The notes: generated from the letters alone by a model not told the origin. Counted from the first letter of the stretch, positions 9,114 through 22,063 are shown. The stretch is DNA of 64,000 nt from Cordilura impudica (GCA_963682025.1 OY821517.1:52837662-52901661), one strand, 5' to 3'. Numbers and translations are program-made.

Positions 9114-12100
9114 CACAGTGTGAGGTTTTGACATTCAGCTGATCAAAATTTCATATCTCGGTAATAAATACATGTACAGTCATAAATTTTGGTACAGCTA
9201 ATTTATGGCTAACTTCACAACTTCTGTAGAAAAATGGGCGGAATTAAACAACTTCCACGCCCACTTCCCATATAAGACAACATTTTATATTACATTATAA
9301 TCATACACCATAATCAATTAAACAATTTTGTTTGTTACGTCGGTTGGAATTTAAAGTGACGATATGTGTAGCTTACAAAATAAAAAAGCTAGTTTCTTAA
9401 AGAGATTTTTTTTTATTTTCAATTCAAGTCAAAAAAATATTATAAAAATAAGTAATATCATATATATTTCATACCATTCTTCTGCAATATATACATCCGG
9501 GTCTTGCCGCAAAGCCAAAATTGCAAAGCCTTTTTTAGTTTTTGGTGGTTTTCGCAAATTGCAGATGAATGGATCCAACGATATTAAGAGCCTATTAAGT
9601 AAATCCGTATTTGTGTCCTCCCTGGATGTTTTTCGCGTAAGTTTTCACGGTTATTTCTGCAATACTTATTCCGTGCCTCTTGGGGTTCTTCTGAGAGCTG
9701 GCCAATAGGTAAAATACAACTGTCAATTACAATTTTTTCATGAAAAAGTATTTTGTGTACCGTCACTGGCATGCAATACTATGGATATTTTTCTAAATAT
9801 AGATTCCTGGTTTCAAGTGTATATTTTTCAAAAGCAACAGAGTTTATTTCATGGCCACTTCCCAGGCACTCGAGAATAACACGAAAACGCTCTATCAGCT
9901 CCAAATCTATACCAATAATATTTGCCGACTTCCTGGCATCTCGGAAAAACGTCTGGCAGTATTGCCATCGTTTGAAATGCCAGAATGATGTTTTGGCATA
10001 TCCACCAGCAATCCTGTTTCATCTTTAAATCGGGTTTGTATGTATTTCTTTCTTTCAAATAGTTGTGCTCTATTATCAACTCCCCGTATTTGCCAATATT
10101 TTATATCCAATCTGTACGCAATATGTAGCACACACTCCATAAAGCGAATCCAGGCATGGAGAGGGGATAGGCCCATTGGCAGCATATTTTTGTCAACTGT
10201 CTTATTTAAAATTGCAATTGGATTATTCATAGCTAATGGTGTAGCCCCACATAAATAGTAAGCTTGGGATGATGACTAATTTGAAAGAGCATTGCACACT
10301 TTTCCATCAATCATACACAAAACTACCTCATTATGCTCAACAGTAACCATAGTTGGCAAGAGAGATAAAATTTGATTTGCTCTTTGTTTAACTTCATTTA
10401 AAATCAGGTCTTTTGTCTCTTTTGCAAATACGAATTTTATAGCTCGACAATATCTTGTTGACGATGGTGCAGATTTTTTCCAAATTATTGTTTTTTGGTT
10501 CTTACCTACATTTTCTAAAGACATTTCAATTGGGACCATAGATATGCTGAATAAACTTTCGTCAGAAATATTTTCTTGAGAAAATGTTTGCTTGTAACGA
10601 TTATGGTCAGCGCCGACACAGCCCCATTTGGTCTTAAAAGTCGCCTCATTGAAATTATCTTCTATTAAAATAAATGGATCTTTTAAAGCCAAGCAAAGTC
10701 TTAAGACTGTATGATCAATAAGTGATTGGAGGCTGACATTTGCGAATGATTCTGTTACAGTTATTCCATTTGGATAACATGCACGCTTGGCATTTTTTTA
10801 TGGAATCATAACAGGAAAACATTTTAGAATTAATGGACGAAGTATGTTGTCTCAACAATTGGTAGCCATGTGTAGATAAACCGATATCTATTATCATTGC
10901 TAATGCTTGATCAACAGGACGGCTCATGGGTTTATCTGAAACAATTCTACTTTTTTGTAAAAGTTTATCCCTTTTTGGAGAAGCAGTCGTAAGCTCACGA
11001 ACAATTGAGGCAGAAGATCGTTTTCCATCTAAGTGCATTTTCATTTGGGCTGCTAAAAATAACTGATTATGATCTTTAAAAGTTCTCTTGCTTTTCTTTT
11101 TCTAGTTACTTCTGAGCACTCATGAAATTTTTGCTTTGGCCTTCCACTAGTAGAAACCGAAGAAGAAATGGTCTAATCACAAATAAATTGTGATAAATCG
11201 ATTTCTAGAGTCAACTAATCAGTATTTACTTTTATAAATCGAAGTTTTGTTCAATTTGCGTTCTGCAATTTAGAGTTTATTTGTGTGGAAACTGTTTTAG
11301 AAAAAAGTTGTATTGCTTGAAAATTAAGACTTTTTTGTGAACCAGTACTAATATTTCCTGAAATAAATTCAAAGACTCGCAGACATTTTTAATTTTTTGC
11401 TGCAAGCAGCCAAATATCAAAAAATTTGTTGGCGCGAAATACCTGAACTCATGATAAATTTTTGGATCGGCAATTGTGAAGAGGCAAGTTGGAACAGATT
11501 TTTTTGGTTGATTCTGTAAGAAGACAGATGAGGTTATCTAATGCAAATGATGCGACTATTTTCCCTTGCTTTCCTATATATTTTTATGTCCAATTAAAAA
11601 TACAAAATTTCAAAATAAAATCAGAAAAGAGATATATTTTTAAATCTTCAAACTTTTTTTCTGCTGACGTGTTTTACAATTTATATAATATTTATATAAT
11701 AATATCTGTGGTTTTTTGGAATAACCGCGTATGTCCATTTTTGTCAGTTTTGAGTTAACGATGCCAAATATATAAATTTTTAACGCTCTTTACATGTGTT
11801 AAATTTTATTTTTTTTTTAATATTCACCATTTCTGAGCCTTTTCTTTAAATAACGACGTAACACTTAAATATTTATTAAATTAATTTGCAGCACTATCGA
11901 CGTATGTCAACCTACGTTTGATCGCTGACAAATTATTTTCTCAGAAAAAGACACATAGCGACATACGTTGTTATTAATGAAAAAAATTCAATATAACTTT
12001 GAAATATTTTTCAGTAAATAACTGCTTATAAAAACTTGTGTGTTTATTTCTGTTATTTTTTGTCACTATTATTCTTGATACGTTGTTATATTCTCATCCT

Positions 12101-12768
12101 AAGTCCCGTTAACTTTTTGTTGACGAACAACAAAAATCCATTTTTCAAGCAACAACAACTTATGTCTACATGGGTGTTTACATTGGTAGTTTTCTTTTTC
12201 AAAGAAAACGAAATTTGTCGACATAAGTTGTTTTATCTGCACACACTTTAAGTGTTATTTATATATTGTTTTTTCCGTCCTTCTCTAGGATTCATTCCTC
12301 TGAAGATTTTTGACTCAAAATTTTATATAACGTATTTATTGCCCATATCTAAAGGACTGTTAAATAAAAAGCTCTCAGAACTTTATATCGAGCCCATAAT
12401 TTCAAATATAACGTTTTTTGGCTCCCCTAAACATTTTGATTTTATGACATACGTGGTTATTCTAGAAAACCACAGATATATGAAACTACAAACTAGAATA
12501 AATTTTATTAAGGTATTGCATTTTGAAAAAAGTTACAAACATTTAAAGTTGAGCTACGCGCCTTGACTTGCTTACGTCTTACAAAAGTCTGCAATTACAA
12601 TGAAGTTTAAGGTGCTGTTACTCCATAAAACTGTAAATTTTTTTATCTTCAAATCAATTCTATGTAGTTGGGAATGTTATCAATAAATTCCAGTTAAAAT
12701 TCTCTCAAAAAAAAAACAAACAAAAAGTTGTATTTTGATAAGCTAAAATGTCAAAACCTCACTATGTG
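9114..12768 (-). mobile_element. Transib transposon 2 with exact 5-bp target duplication
   Basis: Left end CACAGTGTGAGGTTTTGACA at 9114. The right end, read inwards from 12768, is CACATAGTGAGGTTTTGACA. Both are flanked by CCAAG (9109-9113 and 12769-12773), a perfect 5-bp target duplication. The interior holds a full-length but broken transposase on the minus strand (about 9584-11100). At 3,655 bp it is near the size of complete Transib elements. About 1.7 kb between the N-terminal part of the transposase and the right end has no recognisable gene. It lies in the same orientation as Transib-1 but has different termini and transposase, so it is a separate family. Confidence 0.92.
9584..11100 (-). 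pseudogene. Transib (RAG1-like) transposase, full-length but inactivated
   Basis: Read on the minus strand. An N-terminal region at about 11044-10715 has LTTASPKRDKLL and DQALAMIIDIGLSTHGYQLLR; a frameshift follows. The next part, 10692-10276, holds WGCVGADHNRYKQ, SAPSSTRYCRAIKFVF and MIDGKVCNALSN, then an in-frame TAG at 10276-10278. From 10230 come GLSPLHAWIRFMECVLHIAY and SNDGNTARRF, another frameshift near 9950, a TAG within the YPWYYMP-type block near 9776, and LSEEPQEARNK around 9680. These blocks follow the order of the Transib/RAG1 catalytic core. The first aspartate, expected in WGxDG (RAG1 D600 equivalent), is valine: codon GTC at 10615-10617, one base from GAC. The second aspartate and the glutamate remain. 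Dead by several independent lesions. Confidence 0.88.
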
Positions 12769-12811
12769 CCAAGGTCAGATATTTTGTGAAAAATTTATGA
12801 ATACAAAAGTT

Positions 12812-12960
12812 TTCCACTATGTGGTTACTATATAATGAGTTTGCCCTGATGTTTATAACTACCAAAAATATTGCACCTAAACCCATCTTTTATTATACGG
12901 ATCGACTCAAAATCAATTTATGATTCGATTTAACGATGTCTGTCCGTCCGTCTGTGTATT
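12812..12960 (+). repeat. DINE-1-like fragment, 5' part only
   Basis: It aligns with the 5' portion of the complete copies, from CACTATGTGG through CCAAAAATATTG and ACGATGTCTGTCCGTCCGTC. The 3' half is missing and no terminal hairpin is present. Confidence 0.7.
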
Positions 12961-15900
12961 ATGAATACAAAATTTTTTTGGCGTGAGTTTATTTGTTCTT
13001 TATACTGATCGATTTTCAATTCACTGTGCATCCCTAAATGACAATCATGATTTTAAGTTCAATTTAATTATGATCTTGCTACAAATTGAAATCCTAATAA
13101 AAGTGTAGCCCAAGGTCGACCTTTGCCAACATTCCAGATGATTATTTTACACTGTTACCTTTGGTATATTACAACCGAAAACAATAGACTTATATATTTT
13201 AAATCCAAACAGCAATGATTTTATTTTACTGTCAAAGTTAAGAGGAGTCAGTCGTAAAGTTACCAGTATGTGATATTGTTTGTTTGTGTTGGCATTGTAT
13301 ACAATGTCAATTAGCAGCTGGAAAGCGACACTTAATGTGCGTCACCCAAAAGCACCAGTGTACACAAAACAATAACAATAAAAACAATTCCCAAAGTAAA
13401 CGAATCTGTACTTTAAAAAGCTGTAGGACACTAAAAAGCAATACTGCATGACATCCGTCAGCTTGGCTGGTTGTGGTTTGGTTTGGTTTCGTTGGCATAC
13501 ACGGACAATACGATATGGCTTAAACGTTATGGCAGAACCAAATGAAGGTGACGATAAACGCCAATAATCAGTGCTGTTAAAGCACAAGACGAGGAAAAAG
13601 AAGAAGAAGAAGGTAAACAAACCAAATAACCAATCGAGCAACCAACCAAAACAAATAAATAAGGAATGAAAGAATGAACAATTGTCGCACAATGTGTAGA
13701 GCTCGGCTTTAAGCCGCCCAGCCTAGACAACAAAACTCAACGATTGTTATGTTAAAGCTTCCGTTAAGTGGTCTTAAATAAACTTCAATGTTTCCAAAAA
13801 GCATTCAACGATCCCTACGAGAGTATACTTAATACATATTTACGTCTAAACGCGACTGAGACTGGTTCTGACACTATCTAAACGATAAACGATAAAGCGA
13901 GAGCTTTACAAATAGTAGGCGCTGCGGTGTATGGCCTCTAGTCCTTCTATGATGGCTGTAGTTTGTTTGGTGTTAAAATTGGTTTTCACAAAAAAAAAAA
14001 AACATTTTTCTTTATATTATTCAGTTTACCCACATGTTTAACTAATGAACTCTTTAAAGGATTCTTCGTTGAGTTGTATGGCACTTCTTTCACCAGCTTG
14101 TTCTGTTTTTGTCGTTGGTATTTGCAAATTGACAAAATAAATAACATTTTGTTTTGTTTTGTTAGTCTGTATGGCTGTTTGTCTGTCTGTCTGTCTTGCG
14201 GTCGTTCGTTCATTCGGTTGCTGACTACTGTTTATTTATTTTCAGTTAAAGATTGCATTTTTAGCAAGTGAATGTTGCTAATTTCTGTTTGTCTATCAGT
14301 AAAATTTCAATGTTAAAAGCTTCATCCACCGAAGAAATCATAGTACGTACGTACACTAACAACAATTCATCGCCAGACATGAGATATGAAGATGACAAAA
14401 GACATTGTAATTCTATAGAATTACAAAGGCAACAAGGAAATTCTCAAATTTGTTAAGCCAACATTTAACACAACTTTTGTAGAAGATGGGAGTCTGTCAG
14501 AGTTAAGCAAAATCGTTAAATAATTAAATGAAAGCAAATGTTAGCAGAGTCAACAACCATCACTATTATCTTTCTACATATATTCTACCCCAGCACTCCA
14601 TACACAGTCATAAGAAAAACAACAATTGTTAACGCTTTAACACTTGTGCAGTCAACAAACATTTGCTTTGTTTGTCCCCTCATCCCCCACAAGGACAATC
14701 AAACGGTTGGTATACAATCAAAATTCATTACAGCCATTAATTTCAGACTATAAATAATTGTTAGGAATTTCACCTCCCCCTTCCCCAGCCCACCTCGCCA
14801 CACCAGTAAACATTTATACTCGTAAATATCCTCGACAGTGTGTCGATGGTAAACATACGTTTTCTTTTGACGTTTGGCAACACATAAACCCTTATAAATA
14901 TTTCCTTTTTCTCTCCAGGGTATATTCCCCATTTCATGAATTTAAATCCAACTCAATAACTCCCTTTTGAGTAAACGTTTCTTTATATGAAATCGTTTAG
15001 AAAACTTGCAAATTGAATTAATCTAAAGTTAACATGGCAAACGTTTCCCAACGCCTGAAAAAAAAGTTTATTTTAAGGTTTTAAATGTGGTTTCATGGAT
15101 GTTAGAAGGACCTGCAGCCTTATTCTTCTGCTTATTCAAACTTTATTTTATTATTATTGTGTTATACCCTGTGGTATTTGCTCTAACGTTTCCTCACAGT
15201 TAAATCGGTGTCCTTTTGCTCAAGTGTTGTGTGTTAAGCAAATAAAATTATTTAACATTTATTATCCTTGTTGAAATTTTTCTGCTTTATTTTTTTGGGA
15301 GAGGAGTGTGTCTGTTTGGTAATCTATCTGTCTGTCTGTCTGTCTGTCTTTTTGCCTGCCTGCCTGTGTTTATAAAGGCTTCATTATCTTGTAGCTAGAC
15401 TGGGTATTGCTATTGTGGAAATTTGATATTAGCTACAAAATTATTCATTATTATTTTATTTGGACTGAGATTTTTTTTCTTGGGGGGGTTGCTTTTTTTT
15501 CTCCCTTTTATGTTCTGTAAATTGTTTAACAAGCTTATCATGAAGTTGGCTTATTATTGACTTTTTTTATTTAAGGGGATTATCGTGGATTCTCTTTTAT
15601 GTGATTCGGTTAGTAGATTTATAAGAAAATTTGTGTTTGATAAAATTTATGATTACTTTAATGACTTTTGTCAACGTTCACATTGTCATTAATGGAAAAA
15701 GGTAGAATATTCCAACAAAAGTTTTGCAAATCTTAACAAAATCGTCAAATGCGTTTTCTATGACTGTTTTCAACTGCATATATATTTGAATTTTGTGGAC
15801 CTCACCAAATTTGATAAAATTTTATACAAACGTGGTATAGATATGACTGTTTGGTTCCCGAAATATGACCTGTAAAATTTGAAAACTCTTGGCATGACTA

Positions 15901-16239
15901 CAAAAATAGCATAAGTGCCAAAATCAAAATTTTTCAGGGGAAGTTTTTATAACACAGCACAACAGCCATTCTATGGGGATGAGAAATTCAAAGTCAGGGT
16001 AAAAATACTAAGCCAGAATAGTTAATTTACCAATAGGTTTATTGTTCTCAGACCAAACTTCTCTTTTTTATGACTTTCAATAGTTTTGATGTTTAAACAT
16101 CCATACGCGCAGGGAGGTACATTTCTATTTCACAATACAATCACAAAAACAAGGTAACATGTAACGCGTAAGACAAAGTCGGTGGCACTTATGATTGTAT
16201 CTGTGAAAAAATTATGATATGTAATAACCTATTTGAATA
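12961..16239. other. lower-repeat noncoding stretch with CTGT/TCTG microsatellites
   Basis: Sequence here is less A/T-monotonous than the surroundings and no transposon is recognised. Open frames at 13342-13692 (minus), 13963-14271 and 14758-14970 have simple-sequence composition and no domain, so I do not call genes. Short CTGT tracts occur near 14180-14200 and 15325-15352. This is a candidate for host intergenic or intronic DNA. Confidence 0.45.
15321..15366 (+). repeat. (TCTG)n / (CTGC)n microsatellite
   Basis: Consecutive CTGT tetramers followed by TGCCTGCCTGCCTG. Unlike the GTCC tracts in DINE-1 copies, it is not embedded in a recognisable element. Confidence 0.8.
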
Positions 16240-17460
16240 TATAAATTGAAAAATGAAAAATGAAAACTGAGAAATGAAAAATGAAAAATTGAAAACGAAA
16301 AACAAACAATGAAAAATGAAAAATGAGAAATGAAAAGTAAAAATTTATAAAATTAAAAATAAAAAAATTAATAATGAAAAATAAAAAATGAAAAATGAAA
16401 AATGTAAAATGAAAAAAGAAACATAAAAAATGAGAAATAAAAAATGAAAAGAGAAAAATGAAAAATGGAACATGGAAAATAAAAAATGAAAAAAGAAAAA
16501 CAAAAAATTAAAAATTTAAAAAAAAATTAAAGATGAAAAATAAAAAATGAAAATTGGAATATGAAAAATAAAAAATGGAAAATTAAAAACGAAAAATAAA
16601 AAATGAAAAATAAATAATGAAAAAAGAAACATAAAAATGAAAAATGAAATATAAAAAATTAAAAATAAAAAATGAAAAGAGAAAACTGCAAATGGTGAAA
16701 TAAAAAAAGAAAAATAAAAAATGAAAAATAAAATATGAAAAATTAAATAAAAAAAATCAAAAATGAAAAGAGAAAAATGAAAAATAAAAAATTTTAAATT
16801 AAAAATAAAAACTAAAAACTGAAAAATAAAAAATCAAAAATGGAACATGGAAAATAAAAAATGAAAATTGGAAAATGAAAAATAAAAAATGAAAAATAAA
16901 AAAATTTAAATAAAAAAATAAAAAATTTAAAATGAGACATAAAAAATGAAAAATAAAAAATTAAAAGAGAAAAATGAAAAATGTGAAATAAAAAATGGAA
17001 AATAAAATATGCAAAATTAAAAATGGAAAATGAAAAGAGAAAAATGAAAAATGGAACATGGAAAATAAATAATGAAAAAAGAAAAATAAAAAATGAAAAA
17101 TAAAAAATTTAAAATTAAAAATAAAAAATAAAAAATGAAAAATGGAACATGGAAAATAAAAAATGAAAATTGGAAAATGAAAAATAAAAAATGAAAAATA
17201 AAAACGAAAATGGAAAAATGAAAAATAAAAAATTAAAAATAAAAAATGAGAAATAAAATATTAAAAAAAAAAAAAATTAATAATGAAAAATAAAATATGA
17301 AAATGATAAGAAAACATAAAAAATGAGAAATGAAAAATAAAAATGAAAAGATAAAAATGTAAAATGAAAAATTAATAATGGAAAAGGAAAATGGAAAATG
17401 AAAAATTAAAAACGAAAAAGGAAAAATGAGAAATAAAAACGAAAAATTAAAAATTAACCG
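16240..17460 (+). repeat. purine-rich degenerate satellite, unit near AAAAATG
   Basis: About 1.2 kb of variants of GAAAAATGAAAAATAAAAAA, with a basic period of about 7 nt (AAAAATG/AAAAATA). Blocks such as AATGGAACATGGAAAATAAA recur several times, which suggests higher-order duplication. Cytosine is almost absent from the plus strand, giving extreme strand asymmetry. No coding is possible. Confidence 0.9.
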
Positions 17461-17737
17461 GTTGAAATAATAAATAATAATAAAAATTTTTATATTAGCA
17501 GAGCCCCTGCAGTTGATTGCTATAAGTGATACATAGATGACGCTTTCTGTTTGATTTTAAAAAAGTGCCATAAAAAAATCTTTAATTACTAGATAGTTAC
17601 ACATATCCTCTGTGATCGGACTCACATGATTTTTTTCTTATCTTAATGTTCATTTGCTTAGTTTTTCAGCTATAACCCAGGAACCACTGATGATTTCTCA
17701 TTTCATTCTTATCAGTGGTCCTAAAATAAACAATATA

Positions 17738-17912
17738 TGACAATTCTTGGCCATAGCCCCCATATGAAGTTGATTCCCGATCTTCACTTAAATCTATCAT
17801 ATCTCACCGATATGAACTTTTTCATATCTGAAGGCAAAAAAAATTATCTAATTAGTTGGACCTAAGAGATAGTATCTCTAAACGACTATGTTTTCATACT
17901 TGTTTTATATTA
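17738..17912 (+). repeat. DINE-1-like fragment, internally deleted 3' part
   Basis: It contains TTGATTCCCGATCTTCACTT, TATGAACTTTTTCATATCTG and the end block TTGGACCTAAGAGATAGT through CATACTTGTTTT. It matches the 3' half of complete copies but lacks the ATATTGCACAGATTTTTC section and the terminal hairpin is decayed. Confidence 0.7.
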
Positions 17913-18039
17913 TTAATGTAGGCTTTGCATTGCTGTGCCACGCCTATGTGAGAAATTAAACAATTAGATAACAGATATTCTTCCATGACAATTTTGAATT
18001 AATTGAGCCATTAAAAGGTTTGGAAAAACCAAATTTTTT

Positions 18040-18890
18040 TTATTTTCAACTCTTTCTTTTAACTCATACTCTCTGTCTGTCTGTCTGTCGGGGGGCAACC
18101 CCATTCCCCCTTATCCAATTAATCTGAAACTTGGCACATAGTCTTGTTGTGACTACAGATTAGTTTTGGGATAGTCACGCACAGTCACGGAGTGATCTAC
18201 ATGTCATTTCCCCTCATCCGATCGATCTGAAACTTGATCCATATACTTGCTGTGAAAAAAGATTAACTTTGACTTAGTCACGCACAGTCACGGAGAGATT
18301 TAAATCGGATTTCCCCTCATCCAATCAATCTGAAACTTGGTCGATATACTTTCTGTAAAGAAAGATTAACTTCGACATAGTCACGCACAGTCACGGATAG
18401 GCACGCACAGTCACGGAGTAATTTAGGTCACTGGTTCAGATCCGGTTCGAAGGACCATGAACAGATTTCTCCAGGATGGGTGGTTTTAATTTAGGATGCT
18501 AGGATGCAAAGATGAGCTGCAATGCCTGGAACCTAAATTTATCGGGTGAGAAACCGTTTTAGTTGATAGTTGAACAGCAATTGACTATCCAATATTTTTA
18601 ATATGACATTTTTGATTTTACGATACTTTTTTTAGATAAAAAATAAATAATTCACAGTAGGTTTAGGTATTCGTTACAACTTAGGATACTCATTAGTATT
18701 AGTTACAATAAGGTACCATTAATATTTACAAATTCAATTTTATCTTACATATTTTACATAAAAATTTTGTCTAAATTTCTGAATTTAGACAATACCATTT
18801 CCCCTCATCGGATCGATCTGAAACTTGGTCCATAGACTCTTCGTGACCATAGATTAATTTTAAAATAGTCACGTAAAGTCACGCATATGG
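18040..18890 (+). repeat. minisatellite-bearing element, copy 1 (unit ~100 bp)
   Basis: Repeated units contain TTTCCCCTCATCC, ATCTGAAACTTGGTC, AAAGATTAACTT and TAGTCACGCACAGTCACGGA. Three to four units occupy 18095-18425 and another lies at 18788-18880, separated by about 360 bp of unrelated sequence. The left flank is TTTTAACTCATACTCTCTGT followed by a TCTG microsatellite. A second copy lies inverted at 29345-29855. There is no coding sequence; the origin is unknown. Regular spacing alone does not make this a CRISPR: units are long, divergent and head-to-tail without unique spacers. Confidence 0.8.
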
Positions 18891-19364
18891 CAAGTGAGAG
18901 TTTCAATAAAAACTTTGTTATTATGGGTTAGATTATTTATTAGCGGTATTTCCAAGTTCAATTCAAAAACTTAAATACATTTTTTCCGTTGTCTGACAAT
19001 TTTTTTAAATATTTATAAATCAACAATTGACTAAGATTGTTAACTCGTCGAGTAGATATTCGTCGAACTCCGCCATCTAATTAGGTGCTGGCTTGAATCC
19101 GCACTACTTTGATTTCTGGATACGTAGAGTATAACGAAACATACACACTCAGGAAGCAAATGCTACAAACACAACAACCTCAACAACAACAACAACAATA
19201 GTAACTATCACATACAAGCAACAAAATTTTGAATGACAACAACAACCAGAATAACATAGAAAAATATTATTTTAATTACAAGTTTTTTTTACATTTTCAT
19301 TTAAATCTATTGATCGATTGAACCGATTTCAATGATTTTAGAAAAAAAAAATGTATGTAAAAAA

Positions 19365-22032
19365 AATTTTGGTCGAATTTTGAGGTGTGCGGGTCGGATT
19401 ATTGTGACACTGTATTTAAAACTTTAGTGCGCAAAATTTGAGCCAAATCAGGCTATGCTTTCTGAACCCGCATTGGGCTCAAAGTTCAAATATGCATTTA
19501 TATGTAAAAATTAGCAAAAAAAAAAAAATCGTTTTTCACAAAAATTTTGATATTAATAATTGCGTTTGAATTAAATTAATTAATGAACTATAATCTACAG
19601 TAAATTATCTTTCTAATAAAACAAAAAATCTATTATCGGTTAAAAAACATCCGAGTTATATCAAGTTCTCCAGCCAATAAATGCGCAGCAAACCACTTGA
19701 TTAAGAAAATCGAACTCACATTTTCAAAGACATTGACATAATCTACAACAATAACATTTTTGCATTCACCTGATCCCAAAATGATCTTCTGTAAAGTATT
19801 TTGTATCTCGTGTATTGTTACGCCATTCTAAATTAATATCAAAACGGTACGTATTTTTTAGCACTTTTTCAAACCCTCCAATTTTACTATTTCAAAAATT
19901 TTGTTCAAGAAATTTACTGAAATCAACGATTGGACTTCAAGGTCTTATTAACAAAATATATGTGATTAAAAATGCCAAATATTGTAGTATCCTGTTCTTA
20001 ATTTGCCGAGAGCAGCATTTTAATTTCAGCGGATTTGAAGAAAATTTTGATTTTTCATACTCTTTCTACTTTTAGGCTACATCTTTTTGGTGTTTTCATA
20101 TTTCAAATATCTTTTATCAGAATATTATACTACTTGATATAGGTTCTCAATCTTGTAAATTAAGGTTAAATTGAAACACTATGAACTGTCCCTCTTTAAG
20201 GTCAAAATCAAATTTTTATAAAACAAAATATCAAAATAATTCATATTTATGAAAGGATTTCGATAAGACTTGTTGATAATATTTAAATAACTCTAAAAAA
20301 TAATATTCTGTGCTTATTTCCTGAAATTAAGCCGTGGGTTTCTCGATTTTTATTTTTATTTTTTAATTAAGCCTTAAGTACTTATGGGTCAATATCAGCC
20401 TATTATAAAAAACTAAAAATCTTAACTAAAATATAAGGATACTAAATGGTTAGTTTTAAATAATATTATGCTAAACTTGTATATATGTGCCATTTGTTGT
20501 TTTTTTTTTTTTATTTATCAGATGGTACAAAATTATTATATTAAAATTATTAATTAATATTTTTTAAGTTAATTATTTTATTTCTGGAATAAACATTTTT
20601 CATATATAATTCGCGTGTCCCAAAATGTGTCCTAGTTTTAATTATTTTTTCAGAATTATTATATTCATATAAAGGTATATCGAGGGCATATATTCAAAAA
20701 GTGCTATCTACATTTGACAGCAATATAAATTTTTGATTTCAAACTGTTCTCTGATATAACTGTCAAATATAATATTAATTTTGATATCATACATGATTTG
20801 CAACAAATCGATCGAGAAATACTTTCAGATCTTATTAAGAAATTGGTTTTACACGCTCTCTTTAAAATAATTATTGATGCAGATAGCACTTCTTGAATAT
20901 TAGCCCTTGATATACAGACTTGTTTGTACTGTATTAAATATAAAAACTAATTAATCTATATATTTTCATAAAATAACGAATAAATTTTAGGAATTTTATG
21001 AATACATTAAATTTGTTTTATTAAAAAAAAAGTTTATAAATTTTCATAGAGTGTCAATTTGACATCAAGGGTACCCCACGGGTTAATCTCTGATAATAAG
21101 TCCAGAACATTATTTTTATGAATAACTAAAATATTACTAACAAGTTTTATTGAAATCCTTCTACAAATATACATTATTTCGATATTTTGTTTTAAAAAAA
21201 TTTAAATCTCCTTAAATTTGACTTTTGACCTTAAAGAGGGACAGTTTATAGTGATTCGATTCAACCTTAATTTACAAGACTGAGAACCTATATCAAGTAG
21301 TATAATATTCCGATAAAAGATATTTGAAATATGAAAACACCAAAAAGATGTAGCCTAAAAGTTGAAAAGGTATGAAAAATCACATATCTTCAAATCTGCT
21401 GAAAAAAAAACGCTGCCCTCGCCAAATTAGGAATAGGATACCTACAATATTTGGCATTTTTAATCACGTATATTTTGTTAATAAGACCTTAAACTCCAAT
21501 CATTGATTTCGGTAAATTTCTTGAATAAAATTTTTGAAAAATAAAATTGGAGATTTTGAATTAGTGCTAAAAAAATACGTACATTAATTTAGAAGAGCGT
21601 AACAATGGGAGAGATGCAAAATACCTTACATATGATTATTTAGGGATCAGGAGAATGCAAAAATGTTGTTGTTGTAAATAATTTCAAAGTTTTTATAAAT
21701 GTGAGCTCGATTTTCTTAATCAAGTGGTCTGCTGCGCATTTATTGCCTGGGGAACTTGATATAACTTGGCTGTTTTTCTACCGATAATAGATTTTGTTGT
21801 TTTATTAGAAAGATAATTTACTCTAGGTTATGGTTTATTAATTAATTTAATTGAATCGCAATTATTAATATCAAAATTTTTGTGAAAAATGATTTTTTTT
21901 GATAATTTTTACATATAAATGCATATTTGAACTTTGAACCCAACGCGCGTCCGATTTGGCTCAAATTTTGCGCACTAAAGTTTTAGATCGAATGTCGCAA
22001 CAATCTGACCCTCAAATCTTGAAATTCCAAAA
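19365..22032. repeat. giant imperfect palindrome 1 (arms about 1 kb)
   Basis: The left arm (19365 to about 20335) and right arm (about 21080 to 22032) are inverted copies. Pairs include AAACTTTAGTGCGCAAAATT at 19421 with its complement near 21963; CACTTGATTAAGAAAATCGA near 19694 with its complement near 21713; and GTCCCTCTTTAAGGTC near 20187 with its complement near 21230. A second, inner inverted pair lies at about 20679-20713 and 20888-20923 (GAAGTGCTATCT and complement). No conserved coding frame is present. It looks like a foldback-type element or two head-to-head copies of one AT-rich transposon. A TA-flanked MITE begins 31 bp beyond the right arm. Confidence 0.85.
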
Positions 22033-22063
22033 AAAAAACAATTTTGGCGGTCACCTTATTATA

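Noticed and set aside
12252..12566. A second gene inside Transib-2
   Set aside because: A 104-codon plus-strand frame without motif; Transib elements are expected to encode one protein, on the other strand here.
13342..13692. A 116-codon minus-strand gene
   Set aside because: Composition is Phe/Cys/Tyr-rich from T-rich DNA, no domain, and overlaps other equally long random frames.
18095..18425. CRISPR-like repeat array
   Set aside because: Units are about 100 bp, diverge from each other, are directly contiguous and lack unique spacers; the context is animal DNA.
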